This document shows, piece by piece, positions 48,105-59,750 of a stretch of DNA of 64,000 bases. The notes below the pieces were generated by a model. The model had not been told where the DNA came from. It made no database searches and saw only the letters and a list, made by a program, of their open reading frames with translations. The position numbers were made by a program, and so were the translations under genes. This DNA is from Bolinopsis microptera (lineage: Eukaryota > Ctenophora > Tentaculata > Lobata > Bolinopsidae), in the NCBI RefSeq assembly GCF_026151205.1, contig NC_087077.1:4030001-4094000 (forward strand), read 5' to 3'. Each line of letters begins with the position of its first letter. Positions within the stretch are counted from its first letter, which is position 1.

Positions 48105-51100
48105 TCAGTCCTGTGTAATATTAGTGAAGAGAGCTGACATGCTCTCCCCATTATGTATCCGCCTGATAGCCTCCGCAAACATTTTACTGACGTCCACCAC
48201 GTGGATCTTGGGACAGAGAGCCAGTCCGTCCGATAAAGGAACTGAAAATGGAGATTGTTACAAATCAAATAGTTTTGCAAATAGTCTTTAATGTTAATGA
48301 GGCGAAGATTTCGTTATCAGAATCCAAATAAAAATCACAGTCTCTAACGTTTCAAACTGAAACCGGATTATAAAGTGATGATTATGATAATACTGAATAA
48401 TTGTGATTATAATTATGCTGAATATTCGACTCCACAACTAAACTCACCAGTGTTCGTTATGATGACCTGATCTAAACTAGGAGAAGAGTTGATTATTTGC
48501 AGAGCATTTCCAGACAAGATACCGTGTGTTGCCATGGCGTACACCTTCAGTGCACCTTGCTCCTTTAGAAATCCTGCTAGTAGGCACCACGGCTCCACAT
48601 CGTCTATAATATCGTCTAGTAAAATTGCTATCTGAAGAAAAATAGGACCGTCAATTATAATCCTTGCTTGTAATTGTCATAATATAAAATTCCTCTGAAA
48701 CTTGAATATTCATAGAGATCATGATACTATAGGGTTAAGAGATTACCTTGTCCTTAACAGATCCGACTAGAGAAAGAGAGGGTTTTATCTTCTGCTGATA
48801 AGGAGGTATTGGAGTTGGGAAGCTGCAGGCGAAGGTAGCTGGAGTAACTACAGGTAGAATACCGCTATTACCTCCGATTAGTGGAGTAGGGGGAGGTGAC
48901 GTTCTGCCATCTATCTCTCTCTGGAAACGGCGGAAAGTGACAATAGAATAATAGAAGGGTGCACGTTGTTATTATATCAGCAACGGCAGAATCAAGGCGT
49001 TTTGGAATCATCACTGTAAAATGTAAATGGGTAACAGTGGGTTGGTAGTACTACAAGTATTACTATAATCTACTATTCAGTAGTAGAAGTAAAACATAAA
49101 GTTTAGCTCCTCACTCCTCACTCACCTCCTCCTTCAGCTCTCCGTGAATCACAGCAAAGTTAACTCTGAGACGTTCAGCGTAACTAGAGACCCGTCTTGT
49201 AGAACTGGGGTTCTTAGCAACCATCACACACTCACGATAGTTGGTGATGTTGTCTAGTATATACTGAGAGGGGTTGTTATAGTTGGTGATGTTGTCTAGT
49301 ATATACTGAGAGGGGTTGTTATAGTTGGTGATGTTGTCTAGTATATACTGAGAGGGGTTGTTATAGTTGGTGATGTTGTCTAGTATATACTGAGAGGGGT
49401 TGGGTTGTTATATAGTTGGTGATGTTGTCTAGTATATACTGAGAGGGGTTGTTATAGTTGGTGATGTTGTCTAGTATATACTGAGAGGGGTTGTTATAGT
49501 TGGTGATGTTGTCTAGTATATACTGAGAGGGGTTGTTATATAGTTGGTGATGTTGTCTAGTATATACTGAGAGGGGTTGTTATAGTTGGTGATGTTGTCT
49601 AGTATATACTGAGAGGGGTTGTTATAGTTGGTGATGTTGTCTAGTATATACTGAGAGGGGTTGTTATAGTTGGTGATGTTGTCTAGTATATACTGAGAGG
49701 GGTTGTTATAGTTGGTGATGTTGTCTAGTATATACTGAGAGGGGTTGTTATAGTTGGTGATGTTGTCTAGTATATACTGAGAGGGGTTGTTATAGTTGGT
49801 GATGTTGTCTAGTATATACTGAGAGGGGTTAGTGGTGATGTTGTCTAGTATATACTGAGAGGGGTGTTGAAAACACGAGATAGTTGGTGATGTTGTCTAG
49901 TATATACTGAGAGGGGTTGTTGAAAACACGAGATAGTTGGTGATGTTGTCTAGTATATACTGAGAGGGGTTGTTGAAAACACGAGATAGTTGGTGATGTT
50001 GTCTAGTATATACTGAGAGGGGTTGTTGAAAACACGAGACTTAATACGATAGTTGGTGATGTTGTCTAGTATATACTGAGAGGGGTTGTTGAAAACACGA
50101 GACTTAATACTAACAAAGTGAGCTGTGTAAAGATTGCTCACCAATCACCAGAACACCAGGTGACACATATTAATATTTCATATATCATAATGTATCGACT
50201 CAAGTTGTTAATTCAGAAAGTGTAGAAGTACCTGTAAGAGGAATGTAGAATGTTAACAGTACCTGTAAGAGGAATGTAGAATGCTAACAGTACCTGTAAG
50301 AGGAATGTAGAATGTTAACAGTACCTGTAAGAGGAATGTAGAATGTTAACAGTACCTGTAAGAGGAATGGAGAATGTTAACAGTACCTGTAAGAGGAATG
50401 TAGAAGGTTAACAGTACCTGTAAGAGGAATGTAGAATGTTAACAGTACCTGTAAGAGGAATGTAGAATGTTAACAGTACCTGTAAGAGGAATGTAGAATG
50501 TTAACAGTACCTGTAAGAGGAATGTAGAAGGTTAACAGTACCTGTAAGAGGAATGTAGAATGTTAACAGTACCTGTAAGAGGAATGTAGAATGTTAACAG
50601 TACCTGTAAGAGGAATGTAGAATGTTAACAGTACCTGTAAGAGGAATGGTGAAGATCGGAGGTTGTCAACTGAACAGTCGAAGAACCCATGTATTTCTCG
50701 TTGGTGAAGATCCATAGTGATCAGATGATTAATACCTGTTAGAAAAGTATGAATTATATGCGTGTGCCAACTTATTAAGCTTGATTAATAAACGCATAAA
50801 ACATTACATCACGATCATTACGTCACGGAAACTAAGATAGAATAAAGTAAGATATGTGATATAGTACCTGCGTTACACATCATTTTAGCAATCAGTTTAG
50901 ATGTGATGCAGGCTCTTCTTCTCATTCTACACTGTTTAGAGTAAGGTAGATAAGGTATCACCGCTAAGGGAGGGGAGTCATTAGTATCCAACTAAAAGAG
51001 CATATCCGCATAATAATAGGGATATCATACATTACATACAAGTGTGTGGCATCGTGCCAATATTGTTGTGATCATTCGTTGGTAGTGTGTTAACTAATCT

Positions 51101-51873
51101 TTAACGAAGGCAAAAACAATAGGACGGCTTTACTTTTTAGGAATAACATATCATAGGTTTATATATATGGTAAGAAGTAACTGAAGGAGACAAACCTACA
51201 ATTTTGCGAGCGGAGGAAGTTTTACAAGCGTACACCATGGTCAACATCTCGAACACATCATTGTTCACTTTCTTTGATCCGCTCTGGATGATGTACACTT
51301 CTTTACCGCGGATACTCTCCTGTAGCTTTACTTCTGTCTCTGTTGACGTCAGGTTGTGCACCAGGATATCTCCTAACTTCACTCCCACGTGACTGAATAG
51401 ATTTTATCACGTGACTAAATAGTTTATATCACGTGACTAAATAGTTTATATCACGTGACTGAATAGGTTTTATCACGTGACTGAATAGGTTTTATCACGT
51501 GACTGAATAGGTTATATCACGTGACTGAATAGGTTTTATCACGTGACTGAATAGGTTTTATCAAGTGACTGAATAGGTTTTATCACGTGACTGAATAGGT
51601 TTTATCACGTGACTGAATAGGTTTTATCACGTGACACTTGTATCTACGAAGTCAAAGTTTATTTCTAGAGATTTCTGAACATTTGATGTAAAAGTCCTCT
51701 CCTTTGGAGAATTGAGCTATTGCAAAATCGAATCTAATCATAGAATTATCAACGGAATACAATAAATATTGATTGAATCTGTAAATGACATTAGCGTACC
51801 CAGCAATATCCTCTGCAATAGCAGGGTGGCTCTGTCCAGCAAATATCACCATGGGAGGTCGGGGGTCCCCCAT
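48105..51873 (-). CDS. PRPSAP: PRPP synthetase-associated protein (PRPSAP family), 8 exons, 366 aa
   Basis: Join, in transcript order: 51873-51800, 51392-51196, 50963-50868, 50735-50635, 49263-49126, 48920-48747, 48631-48448, 48241-48105. All introns are GT..AG and phases agree throughout. The protein matches the phosphoribosyl-pyrophosphate synthetase fold. Landmarks: [12 protein letters not shown] (exon 2), [11 protein letters not shown] (residues 91-101), [14 protein letters not shown] (exon 4), [17 protein letters not shown] (exon 5), PRPP-site region [11 protein letters not shown] (263-273), MATHGILSG and [11 protein letters not shown] near the C-terminus. The active enzyme has HKER in its catalytic loop; here the equivalent is HGEL, followed by a long Pro-rich insert with SPPPTPL (exon 6). 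Both features mark the non-catalytic associated proteins (PAP39/PAP41 in mammals, 356-369 aa) that bind and restrain PRPS in nucleotide synthesis. Three splice junctions are buried in minisatellites (separate entries). An acceptor (TTATTTCAG, ending at 51881) lies seven bases before the ATG, so there is an unseen upstream or trans-spliced leader exon. Confidence 0.93.
49206..50110 (-). repeat. Minisatellite duplicating the exon 5 acceptor of PRPSAP, 19 copies
   Basis: Nineteen copies (the real exon 5 start included) of a unit which, read on the minus strand, contains the acceptor AACAACCCCTCTCAG followed by the first bases of exon 5 (encoding YILDNITNY). Spacing is 42 bp for most copies, with 49, 44 and 37 bp exceptions. 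Distal copies are longer, at 51-53 bp, and the outermost interval is 63 bp. The 42-bp unit is open in the exon frame and would encode [14 protein letters not shown]. The array occupies about 850 bp of the 1,371-bp fourth intron. Confidence 0.95.
50228..50644 (-). repeat. 31-bp minisatellite duplicating the exon 4 donor of PRPSAP, 14 copies
   Basis: Thirteen full 31-bp units plus the genuine junction. On the minus strand each unit reads TTCCTCTTACAG then GTACTGTTAACATTC, which is the end of exon 4 (encoding FLLQ) joined to its donor site. Copies are nearly identical, with a few substitutions (for example AATGGAG near 50359 and AAGGTTA near 50405 and 50530). Each unit juxtaposes a pyrimidine-rich CAG with GT. 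Confidence 0.95.
51391..51640 (-). repeat. 22-bp minisatellite duplicating the exon 2 acceptor of PRPSAP, 12 copies
   Basis: Twelve 22-bp units immediately upstream of exon 2. On the minus strand each unit contains CTATTCAG followed by TCACGTG, the same acceptor and first exon bases as the genuine junction at 51392/51393. Nearly every unit carries the palindromic E-box CACGTG (one has CAAGTG). The two units nearest the first copy have CTAAATAG in place of CTGAATAG on the plus strand, which replaces the acceptor CAG by TAG. Confidence 0.95.
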
Positions 51874-51881
51874 CGCCGGGC

Positions 51882-53745
51882 TGAAATAAGAGTGTGAATG
51901 TTGTGTGTAATAAGTGTATGTAGATTTAGAATGCAGTTGGGCAAGCTTACTGAGCTTTATGAGTAATAGGCTTCAGTTGTCAGATTTGTAATTCGCAGAT
52001 CTTTTAAACTGTTATCTGCGATTAGTTAAACTTAGTATGTTAGTTACGTTTAATTCGCCTCTTTAATAGCTCAAACGTCTTGTGTAACGTCTTAACTCAA
52101 CTTCTTTACAAGCTTTCTATGAAATTAACTGACAACTTATTTTAATATTACGTAGGTATCTCCCACTTTACAATTACATGTACGGATCACTAAAACTTAT
52201 ATTGATGCGTCAAACGCTATAATAAAATTGTCTCGGAACGTAGAGCTAACTTAAGTAACACAGAAACAGTTTAACATTTAAACAATGGAGGAAATTGCAT
52301 CATAATCCTATAAAATACCTTTCTAAAGGAGCAATCAAACCAACTGTCAGACAGCAGCAATCCTCATTTTAGGAAAGCAAACAAAGAAGCTGGAGATCTC
52401 ACAAAATGTGGAAAGAGAGGCCGTGGTAAAGAAGTGTCATGTGATAAACTACAGAGTTAGAAGTAGTGATTACTGGGGGATAGAGCTGTTAAAGGGATAA
52501 TGGTTAGAGCTCTGTGTAACTAATAGTGTGACCTTTATATAGAGGCCTGTGTAATAAAGGGCCTGTATTTAGAGGGGGAGGGGGGTGGGGCAGTTAGACA
52601 CATCCTCCTTGTACAGGTGTGTACTATAGTATATATAGATTATAGAACTATAATGTAGCAGTACTTAGGCTGAGAACTGAACAAGTGGGTACTTGTGCAG
52701 GTGTTTATATAACTATTATGTAGCAGTACTTAGGCTGAGAACTGTACAAGTGGACACAGAGAGCACAATGACACTTATATGTAGGAGCAGGTTAGGAAAG
52801 TAAAATGTTTGCAGGGGAACGGGGAAATGGTAAGTGCAATGTAACAGGTTCTAACGAGGGACCAGGTTTATCACTAACTAAGTAGATCTAGGTTAGATAA
52901 ATATGGAACACAGTGAATCTAGCAGGGTATCTATAAGTCAGGTAAACACAAATAAAAGTGCATCTGCGGCGCGGGAAACAACGAACTGAACGTACACAAT
53001 GTACACTACACAATATACGTGTTCAAGAGAAGAGAAGAAGACGACAAATGTTGCATAATATGCTACTAGCCACTGTGTTGTATAAGCTACAATCGTTTGC
53101 TGAAACATATCTGGAAAACTGCCAAGCGATCCAACCGGAATACAGAGAATGAGAGGACGGTACTCAAGGGAGATTTAATGCACAGTTATTGCGTATATTT
53201 TAACTGAGTAGCGAATGCGGCGATGGCTGAGGACTAATGAACTGAACAAATATCTTAGGAATATGATATAAGAATATAATATAAGAATATAAAATAATAT
53301 ACGAATGTTATGTTATACACGCCTACATAGTATGCACTATGCAAGTGGACAATATCACGTATGTACTACACATGCAATATAAGAGTATACGAGTATTATA
53401 AGTAACCATTAACACATATAACGCAATATAATAGCATATACAAGGATATATCTTGTGAACTTGGCTAGTATATATGAAACATTTGACACGTAGTTGTAGA
53501 GTGAGCTATGTGCCTCGCCGGGCTAAAGTAGTGGATGTCCTTGCTGTACGGCAAGTTAAACAAGGAACTGAAACTTCAAACTATACTAGGTTCCGTATAG
53601 GCTCAACTCTGCACCCGTGTCGATATGTTCATTATATGCAAGCCTCTTGATCTATATTCTATAAGTAACCATTAACACATATAACGCAATATAAGAGTAT
53701 AAGTAACCAATAACACATATTAACAATATAAGAGTATAATATGTA
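51882..53745. other. Non-coding stretch upstream of PRPSAP
   Basis: No exon I can support. A segment of about 43 bp containing GTAGCAGTACTTAGGCTGAG occurs twice (about 52645-52690 and 52718-52760). Near 53390-53730 a segment containing AGTAACCATTAACACATATA is repeated, in part three times. The promoter of the PRPSAP gene may lie here or beyond a leader intron. Confidence 0.4.
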
Positions 53746-55010
53746 TTACGGGTAAATGCCTCACAGAATGGCTAGCCTCACAGAATGGCCAAATTTGTAA
53801 ATGTTTTTGTAACTAATTTTTTATATAAGACTGGTAGGTTTTGTGGATACCATATGAAACAAAAGTCTTCTGGCAACACTTCCTGTGGTGAAATCATTTA
53901 CTAGGACCACATTTTCTGGCATAAATATGACTGTTTATGTAGAAATTTTGAGCACTGAAAATTTGTTTTCAAATTTTTGAACTAAGTTTACATTTTGGTG
54001 AGAACTTCTGGCACCAGTATGACAGAAGATGTTTAAAGAATAGTATTCATCAAACAAAACGAACATTGTTCAATATAGGAAGAAAAAAATGCTAAAATGG
54101 CTACACGCCTCACAAAATGGCCAAAATATGCCTCACAAAATTTGTTTTCAAATTTTTGAACTAAGTTTGCATTTTGGTGAGAACTTCTGGCACCAGTATG
54201 ACAGAAGATGTTTAAAGAATAGTATTCATCAAACAAAACGAACATTGTTCAATATAGGAAGAAAAAAATGCTAAAATGGCTAAACGCCTCACAAAATGGC
54301 CAAAATATGCCTCACAAAATGGCCAAAATTTACAACTACTTTTATTCAATGAAACAATAAGTCTAAATTATTCACAAGCTATTTATCATACAATAACACC
54401 CCAGATGGAGTGTTTTTACAGCCGAATGAAGGTTATAAATCATGAAATCAGGGAATATGAACAACGCCACACAAAATGGCCATTTTTGGTGTAGGAAATT
54501 ATGCCCTTTTTATTCAGTTCTAAGAAATTTCACCTATATGGGGGTGTTAACAAGGCATATTAATACCAGCAGCATGCCTGAAACAAGAGCCAAAGGTTTT
54601 AGAAAAATAAAATTTTCTCGTTTTCTTTTTTTTTGCCATTTTGTGAGGCATTTTTTCTTTTTTGTGAAATAATTTTTCACAGCTCAGTTTTTTCGTGAGT
54701 TTTAGGTTATTACCCCATTCCTTAATAGGTTTTCTAACAACGTGTGGTGATAGAAATTTAAAAAGTATCTCCATCAAAAAATTATAGAAATTAAGATTTT
54801 GCCATTCTGTGAGGCATGTTTTTTTGGAGGAAGATTTTCCGGCCAATTTTTCTCAAAGAAAAAATGGTTATGAGATTAAATCAACCCCCGTGAAGAAAAA
54901 TATGAGTGTCAACTTAGCTTCTTATGAGATAAAAACTGGAATAAAGTGTGTTTTGTGATTTTGAGAGACCTTCCTTTTTTTTGGCCATTCTGTGAGGCAA
55001 ATACCCGTAA
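53746..55010. mobile_element. 1.27-kb inverted-repeat element with internal copies of its end motif
   Basis: Left end TTACGGGTAAATGCCTCACA and right end, reverse-complemented, TTACGGGTATTTGCCTCACA match over about 30 bp (both continue GAATGGC). The motif GCCTCACARAATGGC recurs about ten times, in direct orientation in the left half (near 53758, 53774, 54107, 54130, 54287, 54309 and a variant near 54466) and inverted in the right half (near 54636, 54780, 54983). A 179-bp tandem duplication spans 53959-54316. No transposase is encoded; open frames here are short and follow the duplicated segments. It is a non-autonomous DNA element, superfamily unknown. TAA/TTA at the edges could be part of the termini or a target duplication. 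Confidence 0.8.
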
Positions 55011-55964
<954 letters not shown>

Positions 55965-57030
55965 TTCTAGAAGCTATTATAGCTTGGGGGAGCTGTCATA
56001 CAAATTAGCTCCTAGCATTCCTGATGAGCGCTATAAATAACACCACACTTTAAAAAACTGTGCTATAAATTATCGTAATTCATTACTTTTCGGTAAGAAC
56101 AAAGTCCATACTTACTGGAAACTTCTGTTGAGCAACATTTTTCTAACAACCCCTTCTATCTACCCCTTCAATACAATATTTTAACAAAACACACAAGTAA
56201 CAAATTGACAGGAGCAAACTTAGTTCCAACAAAATTATACACCTGAGTTGCGTTTTAATTGATTATAATTATAATATTATATATAGCGGCGAAGGGAACA
56301 GTCGAATATGTAACCATTTATATAACTGCGGTAAAATTGAGAATTTTCTATCTTGACGAAATTATAAATATACGAGATCGAGATGAGGCAAGAAAGTGGG
56401 TTTGCAAAGCTATAACGAATACGGAAGAAGGCCAGATAAACGGAATGTACCGTACACATATTATACCGTACACACATACCGTACACACATACCGTATAAA
56501 AATGGTATAATCATTGTCCTACCATAATTATGACAGGAAATATAACTGGTGCAGTGCAAATAGAATTCGTAACATATACTTAAGACGTAATTAAACTTTA
56601 CAATAGGATGTTGGTGGAGCCAGTAAGCAATAACTGCAGGGTTACTAAATACTACGAGAGGATGTATAATCCGGTGTAAATATAAGAGTAAATATAACAA
56701 TCAACGGTGTACAACCAGATTGTACACAATCTTATTAGTAGTAGTGTAGCATATGTGCCAGTAGTGACATGCCAATCTGTAGCACCCTGCTCTCGTACTG
56801 TTGACAGTAATCAGTAGCTGCTCACATTACTACTAGTCACGAGGTACTAATTATTAGCTTACATCCAATTAGCTGAGCTCTATATACCATGATGTACCTA
56901 TACATATTATACTAACTAACTATACAGTCCAATATAAGAATTACTATACAACGTACTACTATTACTATCATATACATATAACATATTATACTATACAACG
57001 TCTGATCATCTGTCATCCTGATACACAACT
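55965..57030. other. Non-coding stretch
   Basis: AT-rich. CGTACACACATACCGTACAC-like short repeats occur at about 56448-56495. Frames overlapping this area (56259-56510 and complement) have no recognisable content. Confidence 0.4.
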
Positions 57031-57477
57031 TTATAACTTTATTAATTAGTACTTATAATGTATACCTATAATGTATATGTACTTTACTTTACCAACCCTG
57101 ACTAATAACTACACATAATATTCAAGGTATTTATCTTTATACTCGGGTACGATTGAAGCAATCTTTTTGCAACACTTATATACAAGACAATAAAGATATA
57201 AACGAATGAACACAAAGAATGCAAGATGACGCATGATATTCAGACCTATCTTGTAATTGTAATCCAATCCAGCAATGCTGCTCCAGTCGCTGATCCACTC
57301 CGCTGAGCACCCTAGAAAACAACAAAACCAAACAGGAGAAAGTAGCAGGTAAAGATATGAAGGTGAAAGTGAAATTACTTACAAACGGCTCAGAAAGTGT
57401 TGTGCCATAGTGGTGATGACAGGTGACGGGCAGAACAGCAGGCTTCTTTTGTAGTTCAGGAATGTCGTGAGACGGAA
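57030..57477 (-). other. Probable spliced minus-strand transcript, terminal exons
   Basis: Positions 57312-57382, read on the minus strand, look like a textbook 71-nt intron: donor TTT|GTAAGT and an acceptor preceded by a long pyrimidine tract ending GTTTTCTAG. Joining the two sides leaves one frame open from a weak acceptor-like TAG at 57478 through PAVLPVTCHHHYGTTLSEPF and GAQRSGSATGAALLDWITIT to a stop at about 57246-57248; an AATAAA lies near 57036. I do not recognise the protein. Alternatively these are 5' leader exons of the PRPSAP gene, which lies downstream on the same strand and needs one; the frame ATGGCACAACAC at about 57405 is also open. Confidence 0.35.
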
Positions 57478-58960
57478 CTACACGTGGTCACACTACTAGT
57501 ACTAAACGAGAATTACAGCTACACAGCGCGTACACTAGTCAACCTACTACTGCTATTAAGCTAGTATTACTGTACAGGAGCCTTCTGTACAGCTCAGCCA
57601 GGGAGGCGGAAATACAGAAATAATGGACAATGTTCAGTGAGTAATTATTTGGCATGTTTACTCCGTAATTAGTGGTTATTGCGATCCTGGACTTTCAGTC
57701 GGTTAAAAAAATAATTTTATGCTTATGAAACTTGCATTTTTGTCTATTAAGTTAAATTGTATTATACAATTATAGGAATAGGATTGCCACAATATGATTA
57801 TGAAACATAAACGAAGACAGATTCCCAGGCTAAAAATTAAGGCTACAAATTAAGAACAAAATGTTTCGCATAATCAGGTACTTGTAAGCGTAAAATTAGA
57901 GAATTGAAATGAGCTGAACAACTACAATTAATATCAATTACGGATTATAAGACATATAACAACAGTTCACATGTCAACGACAGTCACAAGTGCTCCTTCA
58001 TTAACAAAACTTATGAGGATTTCTTTTCTGCGTCATTTATTGACAAGATTACAGACAAGAAACGTCGCACAAGAAACGTCGTACCGGGAATTACTAATCA
58101 TTATAATGTTAATATTATTATTAGATCTGATTTATTAAACCTACCTTGGTCCTTGATAAACGGAGAAGCAAAGGTAATAAGAAACAAACTCGATTCAGTG
58201 CAGTATTAAGTCTTATTGATAGACTTATTAAATCACAGAAAACGCAAAAATGGAGATATAAAACGAGTTTTGATGGTTGAAAATAAGCGCTAGTGTAAAA
58301 TATCAGTACTCAACAGCCTATATGTGACATTCACACAATCCTTCACGCTCAACCAACACACAAACCTACGATACCGGCTACCTTGCCGCTAGGTTCAAAA
58401 CGGATTCAATTATTGGAACAAAGTTGGCGCCCTATTTTTAACATTATATCGAGGAAAAATATAATAATTGAATTGTTTCCTCTAGGAAAATGCTATTTAC
58501 AGTGACCCAATGTAAAATATTTAGTATATTAGAACACTAGTCGGGTTCACTTTGTAATTGTTATCAAATTAAAACTTGTTCTGACGTATTGAAATCTATA
58601 AAGTTCATTACTATTACCAATAGTAGACCGGGACCGCTTTTTTGGACGGGATAATGGCGTTAGGTGCAGTATCTTAACAATATTTTATGTCAGCAAGTTG
58701 GTTGATCAGTGTATTGGATTTCTAGAGTATTCTACATTTGATTTTAGCGTAAAACATACTCCGAACAACTTGGTATGGAACGAGGTTACCAGATATTTGC
58801 AGGATACGCTGGAGCCCCAGAGACGTAATCACCTGGAGTTCTGGCGAACTCCAAATCGTTCATTTGTGCAAAAAATGTTCGATAATTTTACAAATTAAAA
58901 AAAACTTCATTCAAAAACTAGTTTAGGGGCAGCATATCCAGCGCAACAAGCTTTTATTAG
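57478..58960. other. Non-coding stretch
   Basis: A donor-like CAAG|GTAGGT on the minus strand near 58145, preceded by an open stretch, might be a further upstream exon of the transcript at 57 kb, but I cannot find its start. The frame at 58698-58898 begins with TTG, not ATG, and resembles nothing I know. Confidence 0.3.
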
Positions 58961-59184
58961 GTTATAAATATCTCCGGGATTTCGACGCGGGATCATATTA
59001 TCACTCAACCCGGCCCGCTGTTAGATAAACATCTCGAGGTGATATCATCCCGCCCCGGAAATTTGTATAAACCCGGCCCGCTTTTTAGTCGTAACTGATG
59101 TTTATCATTCAATTCTCCGACTTACAATAATCAATGATACTGCTGATTAGAACTCGATAATAGTAGAACAGTTAGACGCGCGAT

Positions 59185-59270
59185 CACGTGGGCGCGTCAC
59201 GTGCGTACCACGTGCCACCAATAGCATACGCCGAGTCTATACCACGTGACACGAAAGCGCACCACGTGAT
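59185..59270. promoter_or_regulatory. Cluster of five CACGTG E-boxes
   Basis: Five CACGTG hexamers occur within about 85 bp, 200-290 bp upstream of the Crypton-like ORF. CACGTG is the core bound by bHLH-ZIP factors such as MYC/MAX, USF and TFE. Function here is inference. Confidence 0.45.
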
Positions 59271-59475
59271 ATGAAACATCGTAATCGTCCACTTCTTTTA
59301 CACGCAAATTCCTGGGAACGTTGCCAAAGCAGCTAATTCTTGGAATTTCTCCAACGCGTGGCGTGAGAAGTTGGCGACTAGCCAGCTACCCTTGTCCGTG
59401 CCCTAAAAATAGTATTGTTTTGCTTGCTCTCCTTCCAGCTCTTGTTCCTGCTAACGTTCAAGCTATTGCTCCACT

Positions 59476-59685
59476 ATGACAGATCGGTTTGACATTCAGA
59501 TTGATGAACTGCTTTCCAATCGTGTTCCGGACAGTACAGTTAGAGTCAACAACTGGGCTCTAAACAAATTTAATTCTTGGCTTCAGTCATCCAGATTTGC
59601 TCGTGACTTCAATGACTTTGACCAAATTCCTGTTCAACGACTCAACTACATTTTAGTGTGCTTTCTTGTTTCTTCTAAAGTATAA
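59476..59685 (+). pseudogene. Crypton-type tyrosine recombinase N-terminal fragment
   Basis: A 69-codon ATG-started frame. Residues 25-66 (NNWALNKFNSWLQSS ... QRLNYILVCFLVSSK) resemble the N-terminal helical region that precedes the tyrosine recombinase domain in Cryptons and in host genes derived from them (ZMYM2, QRICH1, KIAA1958 types), where the same alternation of a W-L-x-F-x-x-W-L helix and a L-x-x-x-L-x-x-F-x-V helix is seen. The frame stops just where those proteins continue (usually V-x-x-K-K-D-G). No recombinase domain follows; a hairpin-rich segment takes its place. It is either a truncated copy or the first exon of a gene whose remainder I cannot see, though no GT donor follows the homologous end. 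Confidence 0.5.
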
Positions 59686-59750
59686 ATCCCTTGTCGAAAT
59701 CGCCGGAGATAATTATAATCCATAAACACTTCACGCTCAGGGCTAAATAA

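Larger units (their letters stand above)
58969..59712. mobile_element. Inverted repeat flanking a Crypton-like ORF
   Basis: ATCTCCGGGATTTCGAC at 58969 and, inverted, ATCTCCGGCGATTTCGAC ending at about 59708 bracket the short Crypton-like frame. Sequence next to the left repeat (ATCATCCCGCCCCGG, ATAAACCCGGCCCGC) also resembles the stems found just right of the right repeat. This suggests one element spanning about 58.97-59.9 kb. Classical Cryptons lack inverted ends, so the association could be secondary. Confidence 0.45.

Noticed and set aside
49950-50144. 64-codon repeat protein ([21 protein letters not shown])
   Set aside because: This is the translation of distal copies of the exon 5 acceptor repeat, not a separate gene.
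58698-58898. 66-codon frame ending FVQKMFDNFTN
   Set aside because: It starts with TTG, has no ATG near its start, and I recognise no domain.
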